DNA of 16,862 nucleotides from a bacterium (GCA_021802115.1 JAKABA010000071.1:1-16862); one strand, 5' to 3'; shown: positions 7,737 through 15,637, numbered from the stretch's first letter. Notes: generated from the sequence alone by a model not told the origin. Program-made: numbers and translations.

Positions 7737-10649
7737 GTGAACGCTGAGGTGGTGCGCAGGGGGGCCCTCCTGGCCTGCGCCCTGATGGTCGCGGCCGGAG
7801 GCGCCGCCTCCACCGTCGCCTTCGCCGGCCAGGCCGCGCCTCCTCGAGCCCCGCTGCCCGGCCCCGCGGCCCCGGCCAGCTACCACCCGGCACCCTTGCG
7901 CTGTCTCGACCTGCCGATCAGCTCCGCCGTCATCAACCCCGACAGCTGCTGGCGGACCGGCCCCACCTCGATGGTGGTCGGGGGCAGCCGTCCCGGCTCG
8001 CCCGGGACCGGGGAGGTGGCGGTGATCGACGGCCAGGCCCGCAGCCTGGCCGCGGTGCCCGGCGCGGGGCCCCTGGTGGTCAGGGATGCGGGCCCCGCCG
8101 GCGCCTGCCTGGAGCAGGCGGACGGCCAGCTGCGCCAGCTGGCCCTCGCCACCGGCAAGCTCGGTCCCGCGGGCTCGGGCTGCCGGCCGCTCCGCGGCCC
8201 CGCCGTCGCCAGCCTCACCTCGTACAGCCCCCAGTCGTCCACGTCGCAGACGTCGGGGGGGCCGCCCCCGGCGGTGACCCCCTCCTACTACGAGGATTAC
8301 GCCTACACCACCCAGAGGGCCACGTCCGATTCCCCCCCCTACTGCCTCGGGGGCGCCATCTCCCATTGCCCCCTGTACCAGCAGGGCGCCGCCACCTACA
8401 CCCCCAGCCCCCAGAACATCCTGGTCTTGGACTTCGGGGCCCCCTGCTACGTGCCCGGCACCTCCACCTACGGCGCCCAGCTGTTCCTGGGCTCCACCTG
8501 CGTTCCCGACCAGACCCTGCGGACCCTGGTCTCGGACTGGATCGCGGGGTACGAGTCGGACCACGGCGCCGGCACCACGGCCCTCACCGTGGCGGTGGGC
8601 ACCAGCAACAGCCTCAACGGGGTGGACCAGCCCTCATACCAGCTGTCCAACCCCCAGATGCAGGCATCGGGGCAGGCCTGGTACCAGCAGCTGGTCTCCC
8701 AGGTGTCCACGGCGTCCCTGGCCGCCCCCGTGACCCTCTGGGGGGCCAGCGACATGGAGCAGTCCAGCGACGGTAACTGGTATGGGGGCGCTGCCACGGT
8801 CGACTGGGTCCAGGGCTACGCCTCGGCCTCCCCCGCGACCTACAGCTGCTCCCTGGCCCAGCCCGGCTTCCTCGCCGACTACGGCGACGACGTCCTGGGT
8901 GGCTCCGGCAGCACTGCCCAGTGGCCGCAACCCACCCAGTGGACTGTCTCCCAGGTCTACCAGGTGGCCTGGGGGATCCCGGTGGCCTGCGCCCTGCCCG
9001 AGATCTACTACAGCGGGATGGCCTCGGAGTGGCAGGCGCTGAGCCAGTGGGGGGCCCAGAACAGCTCCGCCGGGGCGATCATCTTCACCGGGGTCATGAC
9101 CGAGGTGCAATCGGGCAGCTACAGCCCGGCCCAGGGCTGGCAGCACCTGGAGAACGCCACCTCCCAGTCCCCCCCCATCGCCGGGCTCACCGAGATCGGG
9201 ACCTCGCTCCAGGGCCAGCCGCCGCAGGTCACCGGGGTCCAGCCCAGCTCCGGTCCGATCGCCGGGGGCACGGCGGTGACCATCAGCGGGGCCAACTTCC
9301 TGGGCGCCACCCAGGTCTACTTCGGGGCCCACGCCGCCGCCAGCTTCCAGGTGCAGAGCGGAGGGGCCGTCACCGCCACCGCGCCCCCGGGCGGTCCCGG
9401 ATTCGTGGACGTGCGGGTGGAGACCTCGCTGGGGACCAGTTCGGCGGGGGGCGCCGACGGCTTCGTGTACACGGCCTCCGGGGCCTACCACCCGCTCTCC
9501 CCCGCCCGCGTCGCCGACACCCGTCCCGGCTCGGGCCTCCCGGACAGCGGCGCCGCGCCCGGCCCCGGGGGGGTGTTGAACGTGCAGGTGGCCGGGGTCG
9601 GCGGGGTGCCAGCGACCGGGGCGGCGGGAGTGCTGGTCAACCTCACGGTGACCGACACCACCTCGTCGGGCTACGTCAGCGCGTTCCCCGCCGGGGTGGC
9701 GGTCCCCTCCACGTCGTCGATCGACTTCCCGGCTCAGGCCACCACGGCCAACCTGGTGGAGGTGGCCCTGGGGAGAGGCGGCCAGATCTCGGTCTACAAC
9801 CAGGCCGGAACCACCCAGGTGGTGGTGGACGTGGAGGGGTGGTACGACGCGACTCAGGCCACCTCCGGGAGCGGGCTGTACAACCCAGTGGGCCCCTCCC
9901 GCATTGCCGACACCCGACCCGGCAGCGGCGAACCCTACCAGGGGAGCACCTTGGGCGCCGGCCAGTCGCTCACCATCCAGGTGGCCGGGCGGGGCGGGAT
10001 CCCCGCCTCGGGCGCGGCGGCGGTGGTGATGAACGTCACCGCGACCGACGCCTCGGCCGCCAGCTACCTGGCCGTCTACCCGGCGGGCGGGAGCCAGCCG
10101 CTGGCCTCCAACCTCAACTTCCTCGCCGGGCAGACCGTGGCCAACCAGGTGGTGGTGCCCCTGGGGGCGGGGGGCGCGGTGACCGTGTACAACGCGCTGG
10201 GGGCCGTGGACGTGGTGGTCGACGTGGCCGGATGGTTCTCCGCCGGGACCGCCGGCGCCACCACCGGGAGCGCCATCTTCCCCATGGCCCCGGCCCGGGT
10301 GGTGGACACCCGACCCGGCAGCGGCTACCCCTACGGCGGCGACACCCTCGAGCCCGGACAGACGCTCACCATCCAACTGGCCGGCCTGGCGGGGCTTCCC
10401 GCCCAGGGGATGGCGGCGGCCGTGCTCAACATCACCGTCACCGACGGCGGCGCCCCGGGCTACCTCACCGTCTGGCCCGCGTCGTCCCCCCAGCCGGTGT
10501 CCTCGGAGCTCAACTGGGCGGCGGGGCAGACCACCGAGAACCTGGCGGTCGCGGCGTTGAGCTCGCAGGGCGAGCTGAACTTCTACAACGGCTCCTCCTC
10601 CCCCGTCCAGCTGGTGATCGATGCCTGCGGCTGGTTCGCTCCGGGGTGA
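7737..10649 (+). CDS. large secreted protein with putative hydrolase-like head, TIG domain and three-repeat tail
   Basis: 970 residues from GTG 7737; GTG 7716, GTG 7749/7752 and TTG 7680 are alternatives. The first 30 residues are a signal peptide (VVRRGALLACALMVAAGGAAS). Residues about 50-180 are a Cys-containing region I do not recognise. About 183-475 look like a barrel-type alpha/beta fold: successive hydrophobic strands end in acidic residues, namely NILVLDFG (Asp232), TALTVAVGTSN, PVTLWGASDMEQ (Asp339, Glu341), FLADYGDD, QVAWGIPVACALPEIYY (Glu422) and GAIIFTGVMTE. This resembles glycoside-hydrolase-like TIM barrels, but I cannot name a family and the catalytic role is inference. About 497-582 is an IPT/TIG domain (VQPSSGPIAGGTAVTISGANF). 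Three DTR-type modules finish the protein. Its stop overlaps the start of the S53 gene by 4 bases, so the two are probably co-translated. Confidence 0.75.
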   Translation: MNAEVVRRGALLACALMVAAGGAASTVAFAGQAAPPRAPLPGPAAPASYHPAPLRCLDLPISSAVINPDSCWRTGPTSMVVGGSRPGSPGTGEVAVIDGQARSLAAVPGAGPLVVRDAGPAGACLEQADGQLRQLALATGKLGPAGSGCRPLRGPAVASLTSYSPQSSTSQTSGGPPPAVTPSYYEDYAYTTQRATSDSPPYCLGGAISHCPLYQQGAATYTPSPQNILVLDFGAPCYVPGTSTYGAQLFLGSTCVPDQTLRTLVSDWIAGYESDHGAGTTALTVAVGTSNSLNGVDQPSYQLSNPQMQASGQAWYQQLVSQVSTASLAAPVTLWGASDMEQSSDGNWYGGAATVDWVQGYASASPATYSCSLAQPGFLADYGDDVLGGSGSTAQWPQPTQWTVSQVYQVAWGIPVACALPEIYYSGMASEWQALSQWGAQNSSAGAIIFTGVMTEVQSGSYSPAQGWQHLENATSQSPPIAGLTEIGTSLQGQPPQVTGVQPSSGPIAGGTAVTISGANFLGATQVYFGAHAAASFQVQSGGAVTATAPPGGPGFVDVRVETSLGTSSAGGADGFVYTASGAYHPLSPARVADTRPGSGLPDSGAAPGPGGVLNVQVAGVGGVPATGAAGVLVNLTVTDTTSSGYVSAFPAGVAVPSTSSIDFPAQATTANLVEVALGRGGQISVYNQAGTTQVVVDVEGWYDATQATSGSGLYNPVGPSRIADTRPGSGEPYQGSTLGAGQSLTIQVAGRGGIPASGAAAVVMNVTATDASAASYLAVYPAGGSQPLASNLNFLAGQTVANQVVVPLGAGGAVTVYNALGAVDVVVDVAGWFSAGTAGATTGSAIFPMAPARVVDTRPGSGYPYGGDTLEPGQTLTIQLAGLAGLPAQGMAAAVLNITVTDGGAPGYLTVWPASSPQPVSSELNWAAGQTTENLAVAALSSQGELNFYNGSSSPVQLVIDACGWFAPG
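9486..10646 (+). repeat. three tandem DTR-type modules of the hydrolase-like protein
   Basis: Modules at about 9486-9854, 9879-10253 and 10278-10646. They begin ARVADTRPGSG, SRIADTRPGSG and ARVVDTRPGSG and lack the Cys pair of the two peptidases, matching module 3 of the stalk protein more closely. The last module ends IDACGWFAPG, with a single unpaired-looking Cys close to the C-terminus. Confidence 0.85.
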
Positions 10650-13600
10650 CGCCCCCAGTGCGGCGACGGCGTCCCGAGGTTCGGACCGAGGGGGTGGGCC
10701 CCGGGGGCCAGGGCCGGGCGAGCAGCCGGCGGCGCCTCGGGCGCGGGCGTGCGGGATGGGGGCTGGCCACGATCGGGCTGGCGGTCCTTTCGCTGGGCCT
10801 GGCCACCCCGGCCCTCGCCGCCGCGACCCCGGCCCCCGCGAACTCGACCGGGCCGTCCGTGGGGCTTCCGGCGATCCCCAGGGGGGCGGTGGCGGATGGG
10901 CTGATGCCGTCGTCCCAGAGCCTGACCGTCACCCTTCCCCTCCGCCCGCGGGATCCCGCCGCCCTCACCGCCTACATCGCCGCGCTCTCCAACCGCAACT
11001 CCCCCCTCTTCCGGCACTTCCTCACCCCCCAGGCCTTCGCCCGCCAGTTCGGGCCCACCGCCGCCACCCTGGGCCGCGTCTCCACCGCGCTGGCACGGCT
11101 GGGGCTGAAGGTCGGGGCGGTGCCCGCCGACCGCGCCTCGCTCGCGGCCACGGGTGACGTGGCGCAGATCGAGACCGCCTTCGGGGTGGCGCTGGAGCGG
11201 TACCGCGCGGCCGGGGGGCGTGTGGCCTGGGCCCCACAGGGGCCGCCCCGGGTTCCGGTGCCGGCGGCGGTCCAGGGGGTGCTCGGCCTTGACACCCTCG
11301 CCGTGTACCGCCCGCTCCTGGTCGGCCAGCTGGCCCCGGCCCGACCGAGCCTGCAGTCCGGGCAGCCGACGCAGAGTGGAGGTCCCGGGCCCCAGCCCTG
11401 CAGCAGCGCCTCCCAGGTCGCCAGCTCCGGCTCGGCCTACACCGCCGACCAGATCTCCAGCCACTACGGGATGTGGCCGCTGTACAGCCTGGGCGACCTC
11501 GGGGCCGGGGTGCACGTGGCGCTGCTGGAGCTGGAGCCCAACCTGACCTCGGACATAGCCGCGTACGAGAGCTGCTACGGCGTCTCGACCGCGGTCAACT
11601 ACATCAAGGTGGACGGCTTCAACCAGACCGGCGCGGGCACCGGGGAGGCCGCCGCCGACATCGAGGACGTGATCGGGCTGGCCCCGCAGGCGGTGATCGA
11701 CGTCTACCAGGCCCCCAGCTCCGGCGAGTACCAGGACCTCCAGGCGATCGTGAACGCCAACCGCGACCAGGTGATCTCCACCTCGTGGGGGGCCTGCGAG
11801 GCGGCGGTGGGCACGACCCAGGCGGAGGCGGAGCAGACCCTCTTCGAACAGGCGGCGACCCAGGGACAGACGGTGGTGGCGGCCGCCGGGGACTCCGGCT
11901 CCACCGGCTGCCCCCACTCCTCCCAGCTCTGGGCCGACGACCCCGCCAGCCAGCCCTACGTGGTGGGGGTGGGCGGCACCTCGCTGGCCTCCACCGGCCA
12001 AGAGACCGTCTGGAACGACTCCAGCACCACCGGCGGCTCCGGTGGGGGCGGGCTCTCGGCCATCTGGTGCATGCCCGGGTACCAGGACCAGACGGCGGTT
12101 CCCGGGCTGATCGGCCCCTACTCCCAGACCGACTCGTCCTGCCCCTCCAGCACCCCCTACGTCCGCCAGGTGCCGGACGTCTCGGCCGACGCCGATCCGC
12201 AGACCGGGTACGTCGTCTACTACCAGGGCAGCTGGAACCTCATCGTCGGCGGCACCAGCCTGGCCGCCCCGACCTGGGCGGCCACCTCCGCCGTCACCGA
12301 CGGGTCCCCCTTCTGCAGCGCGTACGGCTCGGGCACGCCGGGGGCGCTGCCCCAGGGCCTCTACTCGATCGCCGCCAGCTCCTACTACGGCAATGCCTTC
12401 AACGACGTCACCTCGGGCAACAACGACTACACACCCTCCGGCTACACCGGCGGCGACTACCCCGCCGCCACCGGGTACGACCTGGCCAGTGGCCTCGGCA
12501 CCCCCCAGCTCATGGACTACAGCGGCGGCACCCCCAGCTACTTCAACCCCGGGCTGGCGGCGCTGCAGTGCTTCACCTACCGCTCGGCCCGCTACGCCGA
12601 CACCATCACCTCGGTGACCCCCAACTCCGCCCTCTACACGTCGGGGGCCACCGTCACCATCCAGGGCACGGGCTTCATCCCGGTCGCCGGGGCGGACGTG
12701 GTGGTGGCGGGGGCCACCCAGCAGGTGGCCAGCTGCTCCTCCCAGACCACCTGCACCGTCACCCTCCCCCCGTCCTCCACGCAGGGGACGGTTGACCTGA
12801 GGATGGAGGTGGAGGACCTCGCCGAGAGCCCGATCGCCAGCGCCGACCAGTTCACCTGGACCGGTACCCTCCCCGGGCCCCCGGTGGGGCTGGCGGCGGC
12901 ACCCGGGGCGGGAGCGGCCCACCTCTCCTGGAGCCCGCCCTACTCCTCGGGGAGCACCGCCGTCAGCTCCTACACGGTGACCGGGACCGACCTCACCACA
13001 TCCCAGCCCCTGTCGCCCACCGTGGTCTCCGGGAGCCCCGTCCCCACGTCCACCACCATCTCCGGGCTCACGGACGGCGACTCCTACTCCTTCGCGGTCG
13101 CGGCCACCACCGCGGGCGGCACCGGCCCGGCGTCGACGCCGGCCGGGATCCAGGCACCCTCCCAGTTGGCGCCCCTCACGCCCTCCCGGATCTGCGACAC
13201 CCGGCCGACGTCGATCACCGGTCAACCTGCCGACCAGTGCTCGGGCCGGACCCTGGGGCCCGGGGGATCGATACAGGTTCAGGTCAGCGGGGAAGGCGGG
13301 GTGCCCTCGTCCGCCACCGCCGTCGTCGCCAACGTGACCGTCACCGACACCACGTCTGCCTCCTACCTCACGGTCTGGCCCGCGGGCTCGGTCCAGCCGG
13401 TGGCCTCCAACCTCAACTGGGCGCCAGGGCAGACGGTGGCCAACTTGGTGACGCTGCCTCTCTCGGCCGCCGGCGCGATCGCGGTCTACAACGCCAACGG
13501 CTCCGCCGACGTGGTGGTGGACGTGGAGGGGTACTACGGTCCCATGAGCGGCGGCACCACCGGCCTGGGCTTCTCGCCGCTGGCCCCCGCGCGGATCTGC

Positions 13601-14338
13601 GATACCCGGCCGACCTCGATCACCGGCCAGCCTTCCGACCAGTGCTCGGGCCGGACCCTGGGACCCGGGGTATCGATACAGGTTCAGGTCAGCGGGGAAG
13701 GCGGGGTGCCGTCGTCCGCCACCGCGGTGGTCGCCAACGTGACCGTCACCGACACCACCTCAGCCTCCTACCTCACCGCCTGGCCGGCCGGGCAGGGCCG
13801 TCCTGTGGCCTCGACCTTGAACTGGTCCGCCGGTGAGACCCGGGCCAACCGCGTGGTGATCCCGCTCTCCGCCGCTGGAGCCCTCGAGTTCTACAACGCC
13901 CTGGGTCAGGCGGACCTCGTCGTGGACGTGAACGGCTACTACTCGGCCAACTCCCCGGGCCTCTTCGAGGCCGTGCAGCCTTTCCGGATCTGCGACACCC
14001 GGCCGACCTCGATAACCGGCCAGCCCTCCGACCAGTGCAGCGGGCAAACCCTGGGGATCGGCGCCACCCTTCCCGTGCAGGTGTCGGGCCTTGCCGGGGT
14101 CCCGGCCGGGGCGGCGGCGGTGGTGGCCAATGTCACCGCGACCGACACGACCACTCCTTCGTACCTCACCGTCTACCCGGCCCCCCCCCGGCCGCTGGCC
14201 AGCGACCTCAACTGGGGTTCGGGGGCCACCGTTCCCAACCTGGTGGTCTGCGGCCTCTCCCTCGGGGGCGGGATCGAGGTCTACAACGACCTGGGGCAGG
14301 TCGATGTGGTGGTGGACGTCTCCGGCTGGTTCACCTGA
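10646..14338 (+). CDS. secreted S53 (kumamolisin/sedolisin-type) serine-carboxyl peptidase with TIG, FN3 and three-repeat tail
   Basis: 1230 residues from GTG 10646, which overlaps the previous stop as GTGA. A long basic n-region with SRRRLG (27-32, Tat-like) precedes the hydrophobic core (38-58) and an ALA-type cleavage site. About 90-225 is the pro-kumamolisin propeptide (LTVTLPLRP, SPLFRHFLTPQAFARQFGP), normally removed by self-cleavage at acid pH. About 260-625 is the S53 domain with all catalytic residues: Glu334 and Asp338 in GEAAADIED, oxyanion Asp416 in AAAGDSGSTGC, and Ser538 in VGGTSLAAPTWAA. Asp587 and Asp612 fit the calcium site. About 652-740 is TIG-like, about 743-837 FN3-like, then three DTR-type modules with Cys pairs run to the C-terminus. 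S53 enzymes are extracellular endopeptidases of acidic environments. The architecture is much longer than a plain kumamolisin. GTG 10658 is an alternative start. Confidence 0.92.
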   Translation: MTPPVRRRRPEVRTEGVGPGGQGRASSRRRLGRGRAGWGLATIGLAVLSLGLATPALAAATPAPANSTGPSVGLPAIPRGAVADGLMPSSQSLTVTLPLRPRDPAALTAYIAALSNRNSPLFRHFLTPQAFARQFGPTAATLGRVSTALARLGLKVGAVPADRASLAATGDVAQIETAFGVALERYRAAGGRVAWAPQGPPRVPVPAAVQGVLGLDTLAVYRPLLVGQLAPARPSLQSGQPTQSGGPGPQPCSSASQVASSGSAYTADQISSHYGMWPLYSLGDLGAGVHVALLELEPNLTSDIAAYESCYGVSTAVNYIKVDGFNQTGAGTGEAAADIEDVIGLAPQAVIDVYQAPSSGEYQDLQAIVNANRDQVISTSWGACEAAVGTTQAEAEQTLFEQAATQGQTVVAAAGDSGSTGCPHSSQLWADDPASQPYVVGVGGTSLASTGQETVWNDSSTTGGSGGGGLSAIWCMPGYQDQTAVPGLIGPYSQTDSSCPSSTPYVRQVPDVSADADPQTGYVVYYQGSWNLIVGGTSLAAPTWAATSAVTDGSPFCSAYGSGTPGALPQGLYSIAASSYYGNAFNDVTSGNNDYTPSGYTGGDYPAATGYDLASGLGTPQLMDYSGGTPSYFNPGLAALQCFTYRSARYADTITSVTPNSALYTSGATVTIQGTGFIPVAGADVVVAGATQQVASCSSQTTCTVTLPPSSTQGTVDLRMEVEDLAESPIASADQFTWTGTLPGPPVGLAAAPGAGAAHLSWSPPYSSGSTAVSSYTVTGTDLTTSQPLSPTVVSGSPVPTSTTISGLTDGDSYSFAVAATTAGGTGPASTPAGIQAPSQLAPLTPSRICDTRPTSITGQPADQCSGRTLGPGGSIQVQVSGEGGVPSSATAVVANVTVTDTTSASYLTVWPAGSVQPVASNLNWAPGQTVANLVTLPLSAAGAIAVYNANGSADVVVDVEGYYGPMSGGTTGLGFSPLAPARICDTRPTSITGQPSDQCSGRTLGPGVSIQVQVSGEGGVPSSATAVVANVTVTDTTSASYLTAWPAGQGRPVASTLNWSAGETRANRVVIPLSAAGALEFYNALGQADLVVDVNGYYSANSPGLFEAVQPFRICDTRPTSITGQPSDQCSGQTLGIGATLPVQVSGLAGVPAGAAAVVANVTATDTTTPSYLTVYPAPPRPLASDLNWGSGATVPNLVVCGLSLGGGIEVYNDLGQVDVVVDVSGWFT
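13166..14335 (+). repeat. three tandem DTR-type modules of the S53 peptidase
   Basis: Modules at about 13166-13550, 13571-13957 and 13964-14335. All begin RICDTRPTSITGQP(A/S)DQCSG, so they are more alike than the modules of any other protein here. Modules 1 and 2 are nearly identical in DNA over their first halves, including a perfect 39-base match (13267-13305 with 13672-13710, offset 405 bases), which indicates recent duplication or gene conversion. Confidence 0.88.
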
Positions 14339-14403
14339 GGCCCTGACCTGGCATCCACCTCGAGGCACGGCCAGCGCCGTGAGGTCCAGGACCCGCTCCG
14401 CAA

Positions 14404-14428
14404 AGTGGCCGGGAAGCCGCCGGCCACT
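14404..14428 (+). terminator. candidate terminator hairpin after the S53 gene
   Basis: agtggccgg (14404-14412) pairs perfectly with ccggccact (14420-14428), a 9-bp stem with a 7-base loop, 65 bases after the S53 stop. No T-run follows, as is common for high-GC actinobacterial terminators, so it is only a candidate. Confidence 0.4.
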
Positions 14429-14504
14429 GCCCACAATGTCGGGCAGCCCGTCCGCCTCGGTGCCCGGCTCCGCCGCTTTCCCAGCTTCAGGGCAGGCTTG
14501 AGCC

Positions 14505-14714
14505 ATGGCCGAAGTTCCCACCTCGGTGGACGGCGAACTCAACCGCGAGATTCTCCTCGACCACTGCCGCCACCCCCGGCACTGGGGAAAGCTCGGAGCC
14601 CCCACCGCCTCCGCCCCCGGACACGACCCCGTGTGCGGGGATGAGGTCGACGTGAGCACCCACCTGGACGGCCGTCGCCCGGAGCAGGTGGCGTTCGAGG
14701 GCCAGGGTGGCTGA
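14505..14714 (+). pseudogene. sufU: truncated sufU-like Fe-S scaffold gene (N-terminal half only)
   Basis: 69 residues from ATG 14505. It matches the N-terminus of SufU/IscU-type scaffolds: LNREILLDHCRHPRHWGKL, then PVCGDEVDV with the first metal-ligand Cys, then VAFEGQG. In the family this last motif is followed by C-A-I-S and a second half with the remaining ligand Cys. Here it is followed by Gly and a stop. Usual length is about 140-150 residues, so half the protein and its other ligand cysteines are missing. SufU receives sulfur from SufS in the SUF iron-sulfur assembly pathway. This copy cannot work as a scaffold. The break point falls exactly where the next gene's start begins, which suggests an internal deletion. 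Confidence 0.78.
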
Positions 14715-15049
14715 GGACGCCGCCCCCACCCCGACCCGGGGTCCGCTGGTCACCGCGGACGACGTCATGGACGCCCTACGGGAGGTGATCGACCCCGAGC
14801 TGGGGCTGGACGTGGTCAGCCTGGGGCTGGCCCACGGGATCGAGGTGGACGAGGGGGGGAGGCCACGGTGCGCATGGCCCTTACCAGCCGATACTGCCCG
14901 CTGGGCCCGACGCGGGAGTCCCAGGGGCACGCCGCGACCCAGTTCCTGCCCGGGATCCAGGGGGTGAAGGTGGCCCTGGTCTGGGACCCATCGTGGGACC
15001 CCACACCATGGCCTCTGACGAGGTGAAGCTGGAGCCGGGCCTCCTGTAG
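14707..15049 (+). pseudogene. sufT: frameshifted sufT-like (DUF59/MIP18 family) gene
   Basis: Begins at GTG 14707, inside the end of the sufU fragment. The first part reads VTADDVMDALREVIDPELGLDVVSLGLAHGIEVDEG, the DUF59 core including the conserved DPE and LGL. A run of seven G (14853-14859) then breaks the frame. One frame over (from 14862) it continues ATVRMALTSRYCPLGPT ... FLPGIQGVKVALVWDPSWDP. A second one-base shift near 15007 is needed to reach MASDEVKLEPGLL and the TAG at 15047-15049. Both shifts are in the same direction and equal a single missing base each. In intact SUF operons this gene follows sufU and helps Fe-S cluster maturation. Two shifts plus a broken neighbour argue for a real pseudogene rather than sequencing error, though the G-run shift alone could be an error. 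Confidence 0.75.
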
Positions 15050-15120
15050 CCCGCCGGTGCCGGCGCTCCGGGCTGCGAATCGCCAGCTCGACGGGCTCCC
15101 CCTTTCCTCGAGGGATCGCT

Positions 15121-15396
15121 GAGCTGCCTGGCACCAGCAAGCTGAACGAGATCGAGCACCGTCTGTTGTCATGCGTCAGCCTCAACTGGCGCGGTCAGCC
15201 CTTGGTGACCCATGAAGTCATCGTCAACTTGATCGCTGCGACACCCACTCTCAATCGGCTCGAAGTGCGGGCTGAACGTGATACCGCTCAGCACCTGAAG
15301 GGCGTCACGGTGACTGATGCCGAGTTCGCCACCATCCGCATTGCCCGCGATGACTTTCATGGCCATTGGAACTATGCCATTCCCCCAAACCCGTAA
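15121..15396 (+). pseudogene. ISAzo13-type transposase, C-terminal fragment
   Basis: From about 15124 the frame reads LPGTSKLNEIEHRL, then SLNWRGQPLVTHEVIVNLI, TLNRLEVRAERDT, KGVTVTDAEFATI and DDFHGHWNYAIPPNP, ending at TAA 15394-15396. This is the conserved C-terminal end of ISAzo13-family transposases (the S-K-x-N-x-I-E-H and N-W-R-G blocks and a final F-H-G-x-W-N-Y). About 90 residues remain of a protein that is usually above 400, so the catalytic core is gone and the element cannot move by itself. The codons are less GC-biased than those of the secreted-protein genes. The fragment starts about 75 bases after the broken sufT-like gene, so it may mark the event that removed part of the suf genes. 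No terminal inverted repeats were identified. Confidence 0.75.
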
Positions 15397-15581
15397 GGGC
15401 TAGGTTGTGGCTTACGGAGTCTCTGGGCACAGCCGGCGGCCTTCCAGGTCGATCTCAGGGAGAGAAGGTTCCACGGGCCGGTCTCCAATCTGGCTTTGGT
15501 CCCACCGTCAGATCACTACCAAGGCGATCTCCCCGTCCGGCCAGGACCACTTTCCCGACCCACACCGCCCGTGGCCCCAAG

Positions 15582-15611
15582 TTGCGGGTGTTCGTGCCGG
15601 TGTGCTACCGT
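15582..15611 (+). promoter_or_regulatory. possible promoter for the epimerase gene
   Basis: TTGCGG (15582-15587) and TACCGT (15606-15611) are separated by 18 bases, a reasonable -35/-10 pair for a housekeeping sigma factor. It would give a leader of about 150 bases. TATTCT at 15752-15757 is a rival -10 that would give an almost leaderless mRNA. Confidence 0.28.
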
Positions 15612-15637
15612 CCTGACCGAACTGGGGATCGGTCAGG
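15612..15637. repeat. 9-bp inverted repeat adjoining the possible promoter
   Basis: cctgaccga (15612-15620) pairs perfectly with tcggtcagg (15629-15637) around an 8-base loop. It begins one base after the candidate -10, where an operator or a leader hairpin would sit. The loop has no T-run after it, so it is a weak terminator candidate. Confidence 0.4.

Noticed and set aside
8921..10645. A 5' extension of the S53 gene by about 575 codons
   Set aside because: It is a shadow frame of the hydrolase-like gene. The GTG at 10646 overlaps that gene's stop and gives a normal basic n-region and signal peptide.
8634..13225. Two long minus-strand open frames opposite the hydrolase-like and S53 genes
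   Set aside because: Same reason: low-complexity Gly/Val/Arg translation, while the plus strand carries conserved catalytic motifs over the same stretch.
13166..14335. CRISPR-like or satellite repeat array
   Set aside because: The periodicity is about 400 bases, in frame and protein-coding; there are no short identical repeats with unique spacers.
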